From NCBI GenBank assembly GCA_947044405.1, contig CAMRHE010000505.1, positions 310,001 to 374,000 on the forward strand: DNA of 64,000 nt, in the 5' to 3' direction. Under the pieces are notes generated by a model. The model saw only the letters and a program-made list of their open reading frames with translations. It was not told the origin of the DNA and made no database searches. This document shows, piece by piece, positions 21,556-33,051 of the stretch (position 1 is its first letter; each line of letters opens with the position of its first letter). The position numbers and the translations under genes are program-made. This stretch comes from Leptodactylus fallax. Its lineage: Eukaryota; Chordata; Amphibia; Anura; Leptodactylidae.

Positions 21556-22140
21556 TGTACACACTGCAGATTGATTTTAAGATGACAATCCTTCATAATC
21601 CAGGCCATCCACTCCCATGTCCAAGCTGCACCCCCATAGTAGTACTTCTCCTAGTCACTGTATGGATGTATGTGACTACGCTATTCTTCATCACCTCCTT
21701 CTCCTCTGCCAGTCGGCGACTATTCTACAAACATGACCTAGATCTTTAGTGGTAAAGTTCAGATCTTAGTATAGGGTATAAAGAGGAAAATCCTGGGGAC
21801 TGTGCACCCCAGAATAGAGAGCGCCCAGCTGACCATGGTCTCTGCTGTCACGGCAGGTGAGCGATTTCTTATCTGTGCCACAAAGCAAAAACTGTTCTTG
21901 AACATTTATAGACACGGACTTACAGGATCTGCTGCTAATGTGTAGGTGCCAGATATGACAGGAGACCTGCAGAGGTCTTAGTGGGTCAGAACTGTATTGA
22001 GGGTAAGAGTGGAATTGCAATGTCACGCAGGTGGTTTTAATGTTATGGCCGATCAGTGTATAAAGATTGTTGTAAGTAGGAAGACAAGGAGGAGGAAGAG
22101 GAGGAGGAGGACGAGGAGGAGGACGAGGAGGAATCCTTAC
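21556..22140. other. Unique DNA with GAG/GAC-rich simple repeat
   Basis: Unique-looking sequence beside the array. A purine-rich simple repeat of GGAGGAGGAAGA and GAGGACGAGG type runs at about 22086-22135. It lies immediately next to the donor side of the candidate minus-strand exon at 22141-22177, where it reads as a pyrimidine-rich strand in the transcript. Confidence 0.5.
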
Positions 22141-22177
22141 CATCACTGGGAGTTAGAGTACTCATTCTGGAGAAATC
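22141..22177 (-). CDS. Candidate first coding exon, NLR-type gene
   Basis: On the minus strand a pyrimidine-rich tract ending GTCTTGCAG is followed by a 37-bp exon and the donor GATG|GTAAGG. The exon has 12 untranslated bases, then an ATG at 22165-22163 with A at -3, and encodes MSTLTPSD plus one base (phase 1 out). That phase fits the phase-1 acceptor of the exon at 4169-4344. A short leader exon upstream would be needed because this exon begins with an acceptor. The exon is so short that chance is possible. The support is the paired strong splice sites, the start codon and the matching phase. Confidence 0.42.
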
Positions 22178-22726
22178 CTGCAAGACAAAAAATAAGATCC
22201 TTTATTACATTTAGAAGGATAAAAAATTTCTGTTTTAATATTGTCTTTAACCCTTTCAGGAGCAGCAGAAGATTTTACTTTAAGTGGGTTGTCCCGCTAT
22301 ATAAAAGTGGCTGGCATGGGGCCGCAAAGTGGCTAAGAAATGTACTCCCCTCTCCTACCACTGCAGGGCCCCGTTGAGCTCTACTAAACCTCCCGTCCTG
22401 ATAGGTAGTAAATGGTTGGGAATGTCTGATCAGTCAATAGCTGAAGAAAATCACACAAGTTGGGGGGGCTTAGAAACTGTAATTCTTTGTTTCAGGCTTA
22501 GACCAGCTGAGCTGCAACACTCGGCTTGTCATATACAGTAGCAACCACAACTATATATCAAATAATTACATATTTCTACTACAAATCCAACAATTCTGAA
22601 AGTAAATGGTTAATCTATCGCACATTTACATTGCTGATCCACCATATATAGTGTCAGTGTACAGAATATAATTCCTGCAGTATCACAATAAATCCCTATA
22701 TCATCTATATTAAGACATAGTAATAC
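22178..22726. other. Non-coding gap before the 60-bp array
   Basis: Unique-looking sequence with no recognised gene or repeat. Open frames at 21997-22377 and 22329-22541 lack motifs and splice context. Confidence 0.4.
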
Positions 22727-23632
22727 ATAGTATATAGACAAGATGGGAATATTCACCGCACTCTCTATATGTATCAGTATATAGTATAAGTATATAGACA
22801 AGATGGGAATATTCACCGCACTCTCTATATGTATCAGTATATAGTATAATATATAGGCAAGATGGGAATATTCACCGCACTCTCTATATGTATCAGTATA
22901 TAGTATAAGTATATAGACAAGATGGGAATATTCACCGCACTCTCTATATGTATCAGTATATAGTATAATATATAGACAAGATGGGAATATTCACCGCACT
23001 CTCTATATGTATCAGTATATAGTATAATATATAGGCAAGATGGGAATATTCACCGCACTCTCTATATGTATCAGTATATAGTATAATATATAGACAAGAT
23101 GGGAATATTCACCGCACTCTCTATATGTATCAGTATATAGTATAATATATAGGCAAGATGGGAATATTCACCGCACTCTCTATATGTATCAGTATATAGT
23201 ATAAGTATATAGACAAGATGGGAATATTCACCGCACTCTCTATATGTATCAGTATATAGTATAATATATAGACAAGATGGGAATATTCACCGCACTCTCT
23301 ATATGTATCAGTATATAGTATAATATATAGGCAAGATGGGAATATTCACCGCACTCTCTATATGTATCAGTATATAGTATAATATATAGACAAGATGGGA
23401 ATATTCACCGCACTCTCTATATGTATCAGTATATAGTATAATATATAGGCAAGATGGGAATATTCACCGCACTCTCTATATGTATCAGTATATAGTATAA
23501 TATATAGGCAAGATGGGAATATTCACCGCACTCTCTATATGTATCAGTATATAGTATAATATATAGACAAGATAAGAATATTCACCGCACTCTCTATATA
23601 AATCAGTATATAGTATAATATATAGATATGAT
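22727..23632 (+). repeat. 60-bp AT-rich minisatellite
   Basis: About 15 tandem copies of a 59-60-bp unit with the blocks AAGATGGGAATATTCACCGC and ACTCTCTATATGTATCAG. Three unit types alternate: TATATAGACAAG, TATATAGGCAAG, and a 60-bp version with a GTATATAGAC start. Units are nearly identical except the two at the right edge, which have decayed (GATAAGAATATT, CTCTATATAAATC). Confidence 0.95.
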
Positions 23633-23679
23633 ACATATATATTAGCTAGGCATACTATCTCTATATTAACTCTCTCTAT

Positions 23680-24135
23680 TACCCCTCCTATATTCAGAAC
23701 GTACAATTTCCTTTTTGTACCGAGCCACAACAATCTCCAGATAAGTACATTTTTGATTCGCCATCTTCATTCCTGGATCTTTTACCCATTCTTTATCTGT
23801 CTGATCATTCATAAAGAATATCTCACATGTAATTCTGCTCATTCTATACCCTGAGTGTTTACCAAAATCCTCCAAGAATCCCAGGACCAAAATGAAAGAA
23901 CTTTGAGGGTCAGATAAAAATACCATAAGGTCATAAGGAAACACATTTATCTTGACCTCCTGATGCTTAATCTTTGTCCCTTAATCTGCCTTACATTTGT
24001 TATAAAAAAACAACAAAAGTTCATTAGACAGATTAAAGAGAAAGGGGTAAAATGGACGTCCTAGCCGAGTCCTCCTGCCCATTCCAGTAGCATCACACAT
24101 CTCTTCACCCATCACTAGTTGGATCTTAGGCTGTT
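23680..24135 (-). mobile_element. L1-like reverse transcriptase scrap
   Basis: On the minus strand, 23944-23666 encodes MVFLSDPQSSF, FLEDFGKHSGYRM and CEIFFMN. This follows the L1-type RT block after the catalytic DD (a leucine-rich stretch, then 'FG..SGY..N..K.E'). Upstream, around 24060, a decayed TRLGRPFYPF segment stands where the conserved R-Q-G-C-P-L-S-P motif would be. The catalytic Asp pair itself is not visible. It is a short fragment of an L1 or Tx1-type LINE with no ends. Confidence 0.6.
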
Positions 24136-24218
24136 AATACAGAAACCTCACAAAATCCAAACAATGACTATGAAATCCCATTTTACCTAATATTTCAAAT
24201 ATCTTCTTATTCTTACAG

Positions 24219-24389
24219 CTTGTCTAATAATCTTCTACCAGACACTTCCTGCACCCAGTTGGCCTCTGTAATAAGGAATAACCAGTCCCTGAAGAGACCT
24301 GTCCTGTACAATAATCGTCTGTCTGGTCCTCACTTCAGTGACTTGATGGCCGCTCTGTCCAGTCCAGCCTGCAGGATAGAGGAATTACA
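24219..24389 (+). CDS. LRR exon of an NLR gene (171 bp)
   Basis: The acceptor TTCTTATTCTTACAG and the donor TTACA|GTGAGT bound an exon of exactly 171 bp, phase 2 at both ends. It encodes two ribonuclease-inhibitor-type leucine-rich repeats: LSNNLLPDTSCTQLASVIR, then YNNRLSGPHFSDLMAAL, then SSPACRIEEL. This is the standard exon unit of NLRP-like genes. Compared with the sister exons at 59995 and 63246, the middle is altered (KRPVLYNN where they have KRLDLS), losing a core leucine. It may be diverged or non-functional. It is followed by the terminal exon at 25631. Confidence 0.85.
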
Positions 24390-24402
24390 GTGAGTATTAG
24401 AG

Positions 24403-24900
24403 ATGGACAAACCTATCAAGATTTGTTACCAGTTTGGGTGTCTCGGGTCCCAGATTAGTTTTGGCTCACACAAGTTTGGTATGAACCACAACTTAAATTG
24501 GCTTAAATAATTGTATGACACTGTCACGGCTTCTAGGACTATATATCTATAATACATAGTGTATGACACTGTCAGGGCTCCTAGGACTATATATCTATAA
24601 TACATAGTGTATGACACTGTTAGGGCTCCTAGGACTATATATCTATAATACATAGTGTATGACACTGTCAGGGCTGCTAGGACTATATATCTATAAAACA
24701 TAGTGTATGACACTGTCAGGGCTCCTAGGACTATATATCTATAATACATAGTGTATGACACTGTCAGGGCTCCTAGGACTATATATCTATAATACATAGT
24801 GTATGACACTGTCAGGGCTCCTAGGACTATATATCTATAATACATAGTGTATGACACTGTCAGGGCTCCTAGGACTATATATCTATAAAACATAGTGTGT
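24403..24900 (+). repeat. CTCCTAGGA dispersed repeat, copy 2, with 48-bp array
   Basis: It begins 'TTAGAGATGGACAAACC', and after an 'AACTTAAATTGGCTTAAA' block carries about eight copies of a 48-bp unit (ATGACACTGTCAGGGCTCC, then TAGGACTATATATCTATAA, then TACATAGTGT). Forty-eight is divisible by three, so the minus strand shows a repeated 16-residue frame (YIVLGALTVSYT). I regard that as non-coding. It lies in the intron between the LRR exon and the terminal exon. Confidence 0.85.
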
Positions 24901-25630
24901 AGCGTTATGTGTGTAGTGTAAGATTCTGGAGGTCACTAACCGTATGTGTACTACATGACCCCAACATTGGGTGCCCGGCAGGTCTCAGGTATCCACACAT
25001 ATAAAGCAATGACCAAAGACAGAACTGGCTCTCCAGACATCTCCAGCCATAGCAGTATAAATAGTTTATTATCACTAAATACACAATATCTATATCACAA
25101 TCCTATATAGTGACAAAGTATAAAGGACATACTGTATATACCCCATATAAATGATAAGGCAAATAAAATCTGGGTACAAAAAAGTGCCAGAATGTCTGTA
25201 TTAATATACTAATATCCAATGTACAAGGTACAGGAGCAAGGGGTTAATACATTGTAACTGGGAACTATTAGATTGTTTTTAGTGAATATCCACAGATAAA
25301 TCTCCACTTCACCATCACATGTAGCAGCCGCTGTAAAGCTCCGATATTCAGCTCCATGATGTAGTAATCCAGTATTTCTAGGATCCCCATACACCAGCAT
25401 GTCAGCCAAAGAACATTCTAGATGGTGAACAGATCACAGCAGGAATACGGCAGTGACCTCCAGGAAACGGAGGTAATTGTAATAATAAATCTCCAGTGTC
25501 AACAGTTCTGGAAAACACAAGATTGTACAGATTCATCCTCAGCAGGTCTAGTCACTGACTAATCTGAGGTCAGGAGACAATCCTCACAATACAAAGTCAC
25601 TAATACTGCGCTGTCTGTTTTATGTTCTAG

Positions 25631-25718
25631 TCTGTGGGACAATAAATTGTCTGAAGAGGAGAGGAAAGAAATAAGAAAGCTGGAAAGAGAAAAACCACAT
25701 ATAAGGATAATTTACTGA
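25631..25718 (+). CDS. Terminal exon of an NLR gene
   Basis: The acceptor CTGTTTTATGTTCTAG precedes an exon that enters in phase 2 and reads LWDNKLSEEERKEIRKLER, then EKPHIRIIY and a TGA at 25716-25718. A short basic/acidic helix ending the last LRR is the usual C-terminus of LRR-bearing NLRs. Phase and context fit splicing from the LRR exon at 24219-24389, with an intron of 1.24 kb. The remaining upstream exons (NACHT and N-terminus) are not seen in this window on this strand. The two exons are therefore either the end of a gene whose intron spans the minus-strand candidate, or a stranded 3' remnant. Confidence 0.8.
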
Positions 25719-27446
25719 ATAATCCAGAAGCCGGGTGTGTATGTGTGCCGAGCAGATAACAGGACATTATGGTGAATACTTCTTCACAGCTCCAGTATTA
25801 GGAGCGTCTCCTGGTGCATTATGGGTAATATCACTCACCTACACATTACACACAGTGTAAGCTCCGCCCACACGTCACATTGTATTATAGTCAGTTCTTT
25901 CCCTTGATGTGACACATGATGGGTATACTGGGGATCTGACTGGGGTCATGGTTTGGTGATGGATATCCTGACATCATGGGCACAGACCTAGGAGCCAGCG
26001 CTGTCTATAGGGGATAAAACCTCCATATTACACAACCCCTGGACTGTATAACTGTATGATACACTCAGATCCTGTATATTACATAGAGGAGGACACTGAT
26101 GTCCCTACAGCAGACGGCCATGAATTCACAGACTACAGTATGGCCGCCCTTAGATCCTCCAGCCCCATCTGTGTAATAAGCTCCATGTATTTTATCCTGT
26201 AAAATCCTCCCATAGACCAAGACACAAAGTGTGTGACAACTAGGAGATCATCTCAGTGATGTCATCAGCCCCAAGACAGACTTGTTGTGTGATCCGTCTG
26301 ACAGCAGTAAAGTTCATTGTAGACTTGTGTGGGACCAACGCTCCATACCTACTTTCTAGATTTGCAGGCAGAAGGCACATGAGACAGGCTGAAGCTTAGG
26401 TTTGGTGGTCCATACCAATTCCAGCTTACCACATTCATGCCAGTGAAGCCACAGGGCAAAACCACTCGGGTCCAGGCTAGTCATTGAAAAAAGGTCTAAA
26501 ATCCCGAAGTAGAGATGTCATTCCGTCCGCTTTCAGTCTTCTGAAGTACCCGGCATTGATGTTACCCCAGGCAGGGACGCTGAATGAATTTGTGAATAAT
26601 GACCTGGATAAAAAATTCTTAAGACAACATAAAGAAATAATGAAAGGACTTAAAGACTCTTAGCCTGATTTTTAAAGAATTGTTGGATGTGCATTTATAG
26701 CCTCATGGTGGTGTTTTATAAATTCCTCTTGGTTGATGTATTTGGTAGACACCTTGATCTATGGGTTACCTGACAGTGTGTATGTGGTCACCATACATAG
26801 AAATGGACACAGTCGGGGGCTGGAGGCACCTACCATTGGCACGGTCAACTCCAGCCACATTCTCTGTACCTCGTGATGTGGGTGATGTGAGTGTTATCCC
26901 CAAATGTACCCGTTATTGTAGCGCTATAGATAATAATCCACATGTATTGTCAGTGGAAGTCACAGAGGAGGCATTATTATATCTAATACAGATGTGGGAT
27001 ACGGTGCAGAGTCAACAGACTAAATGGATGACTATTCATAGAGTACAAGGCTAAACTAATATTATACAGAATATTACTAACTACAACACGCTATGGTATT
27101 AGTCTACATCACTGCGACACAAGGAGGGATGGGTCACATTATAGGCCCAACTTGTCACTATATAGAACCTGATGGCAATCTTCAGATCAAGGCGGGTGTG
27201 GAGAAGGTTAAGGAACTGCGGGAAAATAGGTATAAAGGTTGGCTTATGGGAATATTACAGACATTATTACATATCGTGCACTTTGGTTTATTTGGTTATT
27301 AAATTTTTTATTTGGTTTATAAATGTTCTTATGAAAAAGTGCAAATGTGAGATAGAAAGAACAGTCTAAGGATAGAAGCCCAGAGAAGATGGCCACGATG
27401 AGGCTTATCCTAGGAGCATGAACTACTAAGACAAGTGATACATATA
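25719..27446. other. 3' flank of the NLR remnant, no gene recognised
   Basis: Mostly unique sequence. I did not find a clear AATAAA in the first few hundred bases after the stop. A 97-codon frame at 26761-27054 and a 69-codon frame at 27093-27302 have no motif I recognise and no good splice sites, so they are not called. Confidence 0.4.
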
Positions 27447-28540
27447 CAGTGCCTTGCGAAAGTATTCGGCCCCCTTGATCTTTTCGAACTTTTGCCACCT
27501 TTCAGGCTTCAAACATAAAGATATAAAATTTTAATTTTTTGGTGAAGAATCAACGACAAGTGGGACACAATTGTGAAGTGGAACGAAATTTATTGGTTAT
27601 TTTAAACTTTTGTAAAAAATAAAAAACTGAAAAGTGGGGGTGCCAAATTATTCGGCCCCTTTACTTTCAGTGCAGCAAACTCGCTCCAGAAGTTCAGTGA
27701 GGATCTCTGAATGATCCAATGTTGTCCTAAATGACTGATGATGATAAATATAATCCACCTGTGTGTAATCAAGTCTCCGTATAAATGCACCTGCTCTGTG
27801 ATAGTCTCAGGGTTCTGTTTAAAGCGCAGAGAGAATCATGAAGACCAAGGAACACACCAGGCAGGATTTGGATACAAAAAGATTTCCCAAACTTTAAACA
27901 TCCAAAGGAGCACTGTGCAAGCGATCATATTGAAATATAAGGCGTATCAGACCACTGCAAATCTACCAAGACCCGGCTGTCCCTCTAAACTTTCATCTCA
28001 AACAAGGAGAAGACTGATCAGAGATGCAGCCAAGAGGCCCATGATCACTCTGGATGAACTGCAGAGATCTACAGCTGAGGTGGGAGAGTCTGTCCATAGG
28101 ACAACAATCAGTCATACACTGCACAAATCTGGCCTTTATGGAAGAGTGGCAAAAAGAAAGCCATTTCTCAAAGATATCCATAAAAAGTCTTGTTTAAAGT
28201 TTGCCACAAGCCACCTGGGAGACACACCATCCCCACTGTCACACATGGTGGGGGCAGCATCATGGTTTGGGCCTGCTTTTCTTCAGCAGGGACAGGGAAG
28301 ATGGTTAAAATTGATGGGAAGATGGATGGAGCCAAATACAGGACCATTCTGGAAGAAAACCTGTTGGAGTCTGCAAAAGACCTGAGACTGGGACGGAGAT
28401 TTATCTTCCAACAAGACAATGATCCCAAACATAAAGCCAAATTTACAATGGAATGGTTCACAAATAAACGTATCCAGGTGTTAGAATGGCCAAGTCAAAG
28501 TCCAAAGTTCAAGGGGGCCGAATACTTTCGCAAGGCACTG
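27447..28540 (+). mobile_element. Tc1-like transposon, internally deleted (family 2, copy 1)
   Basis: The ends CAGTGCCTTGCGAAAGTATT and its inverse are each flanked by TA (27445-27446 and 28541-28542). The transposase begins at 27838 (MKTKEHTRQ) but has lost three segments relative to copy 2. A piece after residue 9 shifts the frame. The segment carrying the first catalytic Asp is missing: the text jumps from SHLGDTP to the IPTVTHGGG region. Everything after EWPSQSP is also gone, including the catalytic Glu, and joins directly to the right inverted repeat. It is a non-autonomous derivative. Confidence 0.92.
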
Positions 28541-28597
28541 TACATACATAGTCACTAAAGTTTAACCCAATATTACGTGTGTAAATGGTATAACATA

Positions 28598-30204
28598 CAG
28601 TGCCTTGCGAAAGTATTCGGCCCCCTTGAACTTTTCAACCTTTTGCCACATTTCAGGCTTCAAACATAAGGATATAAAATTTTAATTTTTTGGTGAAGAA
28701 TCAACAACAAGTGGGACACAGTCGTGAAGTGGAACGAAATTTATTGGATATTTTAAACTTTTGTAAAAAATAAAAAACTGAAAAGTGGGGTGTGCTAAAT
28801 TATTTGGCCCCCTTAAGTTAATACTTTGTAGTGCCACCTTTTGCTGCGATTATAGCTGCAAGTGGCTTGGGGTATGTCTCTATCAGTTTTGCACATGGAG
28901 AGACTGAAATTCTTGCCCATTCTTCCTTGGAAAACAGCTGGAGCTCAGTGAGGTTGGATGGAGAGCGTTTGTGAACAGCAGTTTTCAGCTCTTTCCACAG
29001 ATTCTCGATTGGATTCAGGTCTGGACTTTGACTTGGCCATTCTAACACCTGGATACGTTTATTTGGGAACAATTCCATTGTAGATTTTGCTTTATGTTTG
29101 GGATCATTGTCTTGTTGGAAGATAAATCTCCATCCCAGTCTCAGGTCTTTTGCAGACTCCAACAGGTTTTCTTCCAGAATGGTCCTGTATTTGGCTCCAT
29201 CCATCTTCCCATCAATTTTAACCATCTTCCCTCTCCCTGCTGAAGAAAAGCAGGCCCAAACCATGATGCTGCCACCACCATGTGTGACAGTGGGGATGGT
29301 GTTTTCAGGGTGATGAGCTGTGTTGCTTTTACGCCAAACATATCGTTTTGCATTGTGGCCAAAAAGTTCGATTTTGGTTTCCTCTGAGCAGAGCACCTTC
29401 TCCCACATGTTTGGTGTCTCCCAGGTGGCTTTTTATGGATATCTTTGAGAAATGGCTTTCTTCTTGCCACTCTTCCATAAAGGCCAGATTTGTGCAGTGT
29501 ACGACTGATTGTTGTCCTATGGACAGACTCTCCCACCTCAGCTGTAGATCTCTGCAGTTCATCCAGAGTGATCATGGGCCTCTTGGCTGCATCTCTGATC
29601 AGTCTTCTCCTTGTTTGAGATGAAAGTTTAGAGGGACGGCCGGGTCTTGGTAGATTTGCAGTGGTCTCATACTTCTTCCATTTCAATATGATCGCTTGCA
29701 CAGTGCTCCTTGGGATGTTTAAAGTTTGGGAAATCTTTTTGTATCCAAATCCGGCTTTAAACTTCTCCACAACAGTATCACGGACCTGCCTGGTGTGTTC
29801 CTTGGTCTTCATGATGCTCTCTGCGCTTTAAACAGAACCCTGAGCCTATCACAGAGCAGGTGCATTTATACGGAGACTTGATTACACACAGGTGGATTAT
29901 ATTTATCATCATCAGTCATTTAGGACAACATTGGATCATTCAGAGATCCTCACTGAACTTCTGGAGTGAGTTTGCTGCACTGAAAGTAAAGGGGCCGAAT
30001 AATATTGCACGCCCCACTTTTCAGTCTTTTATTTTTTACAAAAGTTTAAAATAACCAATAAATTTCGTTCCACGTCACAATTGTGTCCCACTTGTTGTTG
30101 ATTCTTCATCAAAAAATTAAAATTTTATATCTTTATGTTTGAAGCCTGAAATGTGGCAAAAGGTTGAAAAGTTCAAGGGGGCCGAATACTTTCGCAAGGC
30201 ACTG
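28598..30204 (-). mobile_element. Tc1-like transposon, full-length (family 2, copy 2)
   Basis: A 1607-bp element with inverted repeats of roughly 210 bp flanked by TA (28596-28597 and 30205-30206). It lies only 57 bp from copy 1 and in the opposite orientation. The terminal repeats contain an internal echo of the CGGCCCCCTT motif about 200 bp in, as in Tc1 groups with long repeats that carry inner transposase-binding sites. Confidence 0.94.
28818..29812 (-). pseudogene. Tc1-like transposase, frameshifted (family 2, copy 2)
   Basis: Starts MKTKEHTRQVRDTVVEKF at 29812. The N-terminal paired-type helix-turn-helix (GFGYKKISQTLNIPRSTVQ), the GRPSKLSSQTRRR hinge and the second HTH are intact. Compared with the copy at 46.6 kb it lacks about 22 bp near 29430, which shifts the frame. 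The C-terminal catalytic part continues in another frame to a stop at 28818. The motif normally reading WSDETK is CSEETK here, so the first catalytic Asp is Glu. The second (QQDNDPKH) and third (LNPIENLW) are present. Inactive. Confidence 0.92.
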
Positions 30205-30206
30205 TA

Positions 30207-31605
30207 GCTGTTGTGTTGTCTTATCTGTAAAACAATATAAAAGACTGGACCCTGTTACATAACCTGGGACATTTCTACATACATGAGACATACATTATAT
30301 ACATACATGTATATATCTGTATAATAACTTCAAGACCCTTACACAGACTTCAGAAAGTTAAATAAAATATAATAAAATCTAGTAATACTCCCACAATAAA
30401 TAATAAGATAAATCCATCTTTATTTCAAATATTTCACAATTAAAAAAACATTTATTGCCTGCCCATGTATAAAATTATTCAGTAAATGATATATACCAAA
30501 AATGAAACCAATAAAAACTTTAACTGATCCCACAAAAAGGTCCTTATATGTCAGCAGAGAAATGAAAAACTTATGGGACTTAGAAAGTGGAAAAACTATC
30601 AGATTTGGTATTGTCCTATTCCTACTGACCCACAGAATAATGTTTACAGCAGTAAAAAAAAAAAAAGTTAATAGCTAATGAAAAAAGGGCATGTCCCCTG
30701 AAGTGGTGGGATTGGATAATACAATTAGCCCCACAGAAAAGGGCATACATATATAAATCTCAGATCAGTAGAGGGGATCAGGGATTCCCAGACCAGTGAT
30801 ACTACGTATGACATGGCCTGTTTACATCTCAGCCCTATATTTTACTGATGGGGGATATATACATATTTTACCATCCCCACTATTGACCAGGCCCTATCTC
30901 TTTCAGACTCCAGGGGGTGCTATGTACTACCTGTGAATGTTTATCTGAGGTCACATTCAGGGACAGTTTTAGACAAACTTTGGCCCTGGGCAAAATTAAA
31001 AGCGGGGCCCCAAATGCTGATATACGAACAACACCATCATATGTCCAGCATAAGCCCCTTTAATGTCCCCAAAACAGTAACAACCACCCCTTATGCCCAC
31101 ACACAATTCAAATAACTACCTTTGTACTGCCTAATAGATTTTTGCACCCCCTCATCAGTTATTATAGCGCCTCCTTATTAATAACAGTCCCTGCTTATAA
31201 ACAGTGCCCCATATCAGTAATAACGCCCCTCATAAATAATAGTTCACCTTATAAATAATAGTCCACATTATCAATATTAGCCCTCTTAACAATAATACCC
31301 TCTTATAAATAGCCCCTTTAACCATACCCTACTTATAAAGTTTCCCTCTTATAAATAAGAGACCACATTATAATCGTCGCCCATATAATGTCCCTCTTAT
31401 TATAGGCCTATTATAAATAGTTCTTCCCTTACAAATAATAGCCCGCCTTATATATAATTTCCTCTTATAATAGCCCCCTTATACATAGTTCCTCTCTTCT
31501 ACATAATAGCCCTCTTTATAACAATCCACCCTGTTCCTCCCCTATAATAGCCCCTTATATAGAAGAGTCTCCGCCTTATGAATAACAGTTCCCAGTTTAC
31601 ATACA
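30207..31605. other. AT-rich non-coding, decayed simple repeats
   Basis: No gene. At 30959-31030 there is a block reading GGGACAGTTTTAGACAAAC followed by CCCTGGGCAAAATT. It resembles the block at 43346-43390 (GGCCGGTTTTAGACAAAG...GGGGCCCTGGACAAG), so both are copies of one dispersed repeat. From about 31140 to 31560 a loose tandem of ATAATAGCCCCCTTATAA-type units follows. Confidence 0.5.
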
Positions 31606-31735
31606 GCGGCATTTCAATAAATTAGAATATCTGTGAAACGTTTATTTCTGTCAGTAATTCCATTAATAAAGTGACCTCCTATATTTTCTAGATTCTTTAC
31701 ACACAGAGTCTTCTATTCCAAGTGTTTTATTTCTG
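31606..31735 (+). repeat. Fragment of a Tc1/mariner-type terminal sequence
   Basis: The block CATTTCAATAAATTAGAATA followed by GTTTATTTCTGTCAGTAATT and the 'ATTCTTTACACACAGAG' stretch look like the end of a widespread DNA-transposon family that I recognise only loosely. It abuts the truncated end of the endogenous retrovirus. Confidence 0.4.
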
Positions 31736-33051
31736 TAAATGTATTGTATGGCCAGTTTTCCTTCTGGGTGAGGGGTGGCTAGGACTGGGGTAGATGAGAG
31801 ATCTCTTTTCAGAGTTGAAAAGGCCTCTTCCTGTGTCTCTGACCAGTCCTTCAGAGAAGGCTGTTCCCCTCTAAGAAGTTCATAGAGTGGTTTTGCTTTG
31901 ACGGCAAAATCCTCTATGAACTCCCTCATGAAGTTGGCTACTCCTAGGAACTTGCGTAAGTTCTGTAGAGAGTCTGGCCTGGGTATCTTCACCATGGCTT
32001 CCATACGGGCAGCCAGCATGCCCTTGGCTCCATATGAAATCTGGACACCAAGGAAGGTGACTTCTGTCCTAGCCAAGTTTGCCTTATGAGGGCTCAGCTT
32101 GAGTCCAGCCTGGGCCAGGAGTCCCAACAGTTCCTTCAACAGAACCAGATGGTCTTCCATGGTTTCTGTGTGAAGGAGAAGGTCGTCTACATATTGCAGC
32201 AGACATTCTGGCCGTGAGAACACACTTAATACAGCCGCTAATGCCTGGTGAAAATATGTAGGACTACTGTGAAACCCCTGGGGCAGTACACAGAACATAT
32301 ACTGCTTGTTACCCACTGTGAAGGCGAACTTGTACCTGCAGCTCTCTGTCAGTTCGATGGAAAAGAATCCATTGGCGACATCGATGGTTGAGAATATACG
32401 ACTTTTGCCGCTTACCCTTGCCATTATGTCGGGAGTCTGTGCGACCACAGGTGCAGACATGGGGGTGTACTTATTAAGGATGCGAAGGTCTATTGTAAGC
32501 CTCCATGTAGTTTCAACACCTGCACCCTTCTTTTTCACAGGAAATAAAGGATTATTGCACTTTGAATTACCTTCTATGACCACACCCCTTACTTCCAGGT
32601 CTTGGACTGTCTCTAGAATTGATTGTGTTGCCTCAGGCGGAAAGCGGTATTGACGCTGAGGTGGAGGGTCTGGCCCTTGTATGTCCACCTGAACGCCAAC
32701 CATTCTTCCACAATCATTTTTGCTTTGAGCCCACAAGTCTGGATATTCGAACACAATAGGTTCAAGGTCTATGTTGTGTGAGACCTCTGGCCATTTGTGT
32801 TCCAGCACATTGGAAGAATTCTCAATTGCTGGTAGGGGTGGTTCCAGACATTGGTGCTGTATGTCATACACCTTTGATTGTCTTGGACCCCTCCAAACAA
32901 TACAGTTTGCCAAATCGATTATCCATCCATTTTGTGTCATTACATCGGTACCGATGATGTTATCAGTACCAGGGTAATACCACATTGGGATCTTCAAGGT
33001 CCTATTTCTGTCAAGCTCAACTAGAACTTCATCTATCCTGTGGGCTCTCAC
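31663..33051 (-). pseudogene. pol: ERV protease C-end and reverse transcriptase fragment
   Basis: A 462-codon frame. It begins with the C-terminal half of the protease (ending NIIGTDVM), then a linker, then the RT: NNPLFPVKKK, WRLTIDLRILNKYT, FSTIDVANGFFSIEL (catalytic Asp), the LPQGF motif, YVDDLLLHTETMEDH (catalytic pair), FLGVQISY, and a connection region LRKFLGVANFMREFI. Recognisable similarity stops before RNase H, near KLAIQYIY, where the sequence joins an unrelated repeat. The upstream frame is linked through a run of eight Gs that is one base too long for the protease to read through. Confidence 0.85.

Noticed and set aside
16498..21585. 1695-codon + strand frame (and the 1641-codon minus frame) as giant repetitive proteins
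   Set aside because: The frames begin in an LTR or in flanking DNA, run through a 30-bp tandem array on both strands, and end at its borders. The period explains the openness, and no signal peptide, domain or splice context is present.
24426..24893. 155-codon minus frame of a repeated 16-mer (also 55264-55665 and 55674-55901)
   Set aside because: An artefact of the 48-bp tandem unit in a dispersed repeat; there is no independent coding evidence.
26761..27302. Frames at 26761-27054 and 27093-27302 as exons
   Set aside because: No recognisable motif, no convincing acceptor and donor pairs, and no matching phase with the NLR exons.
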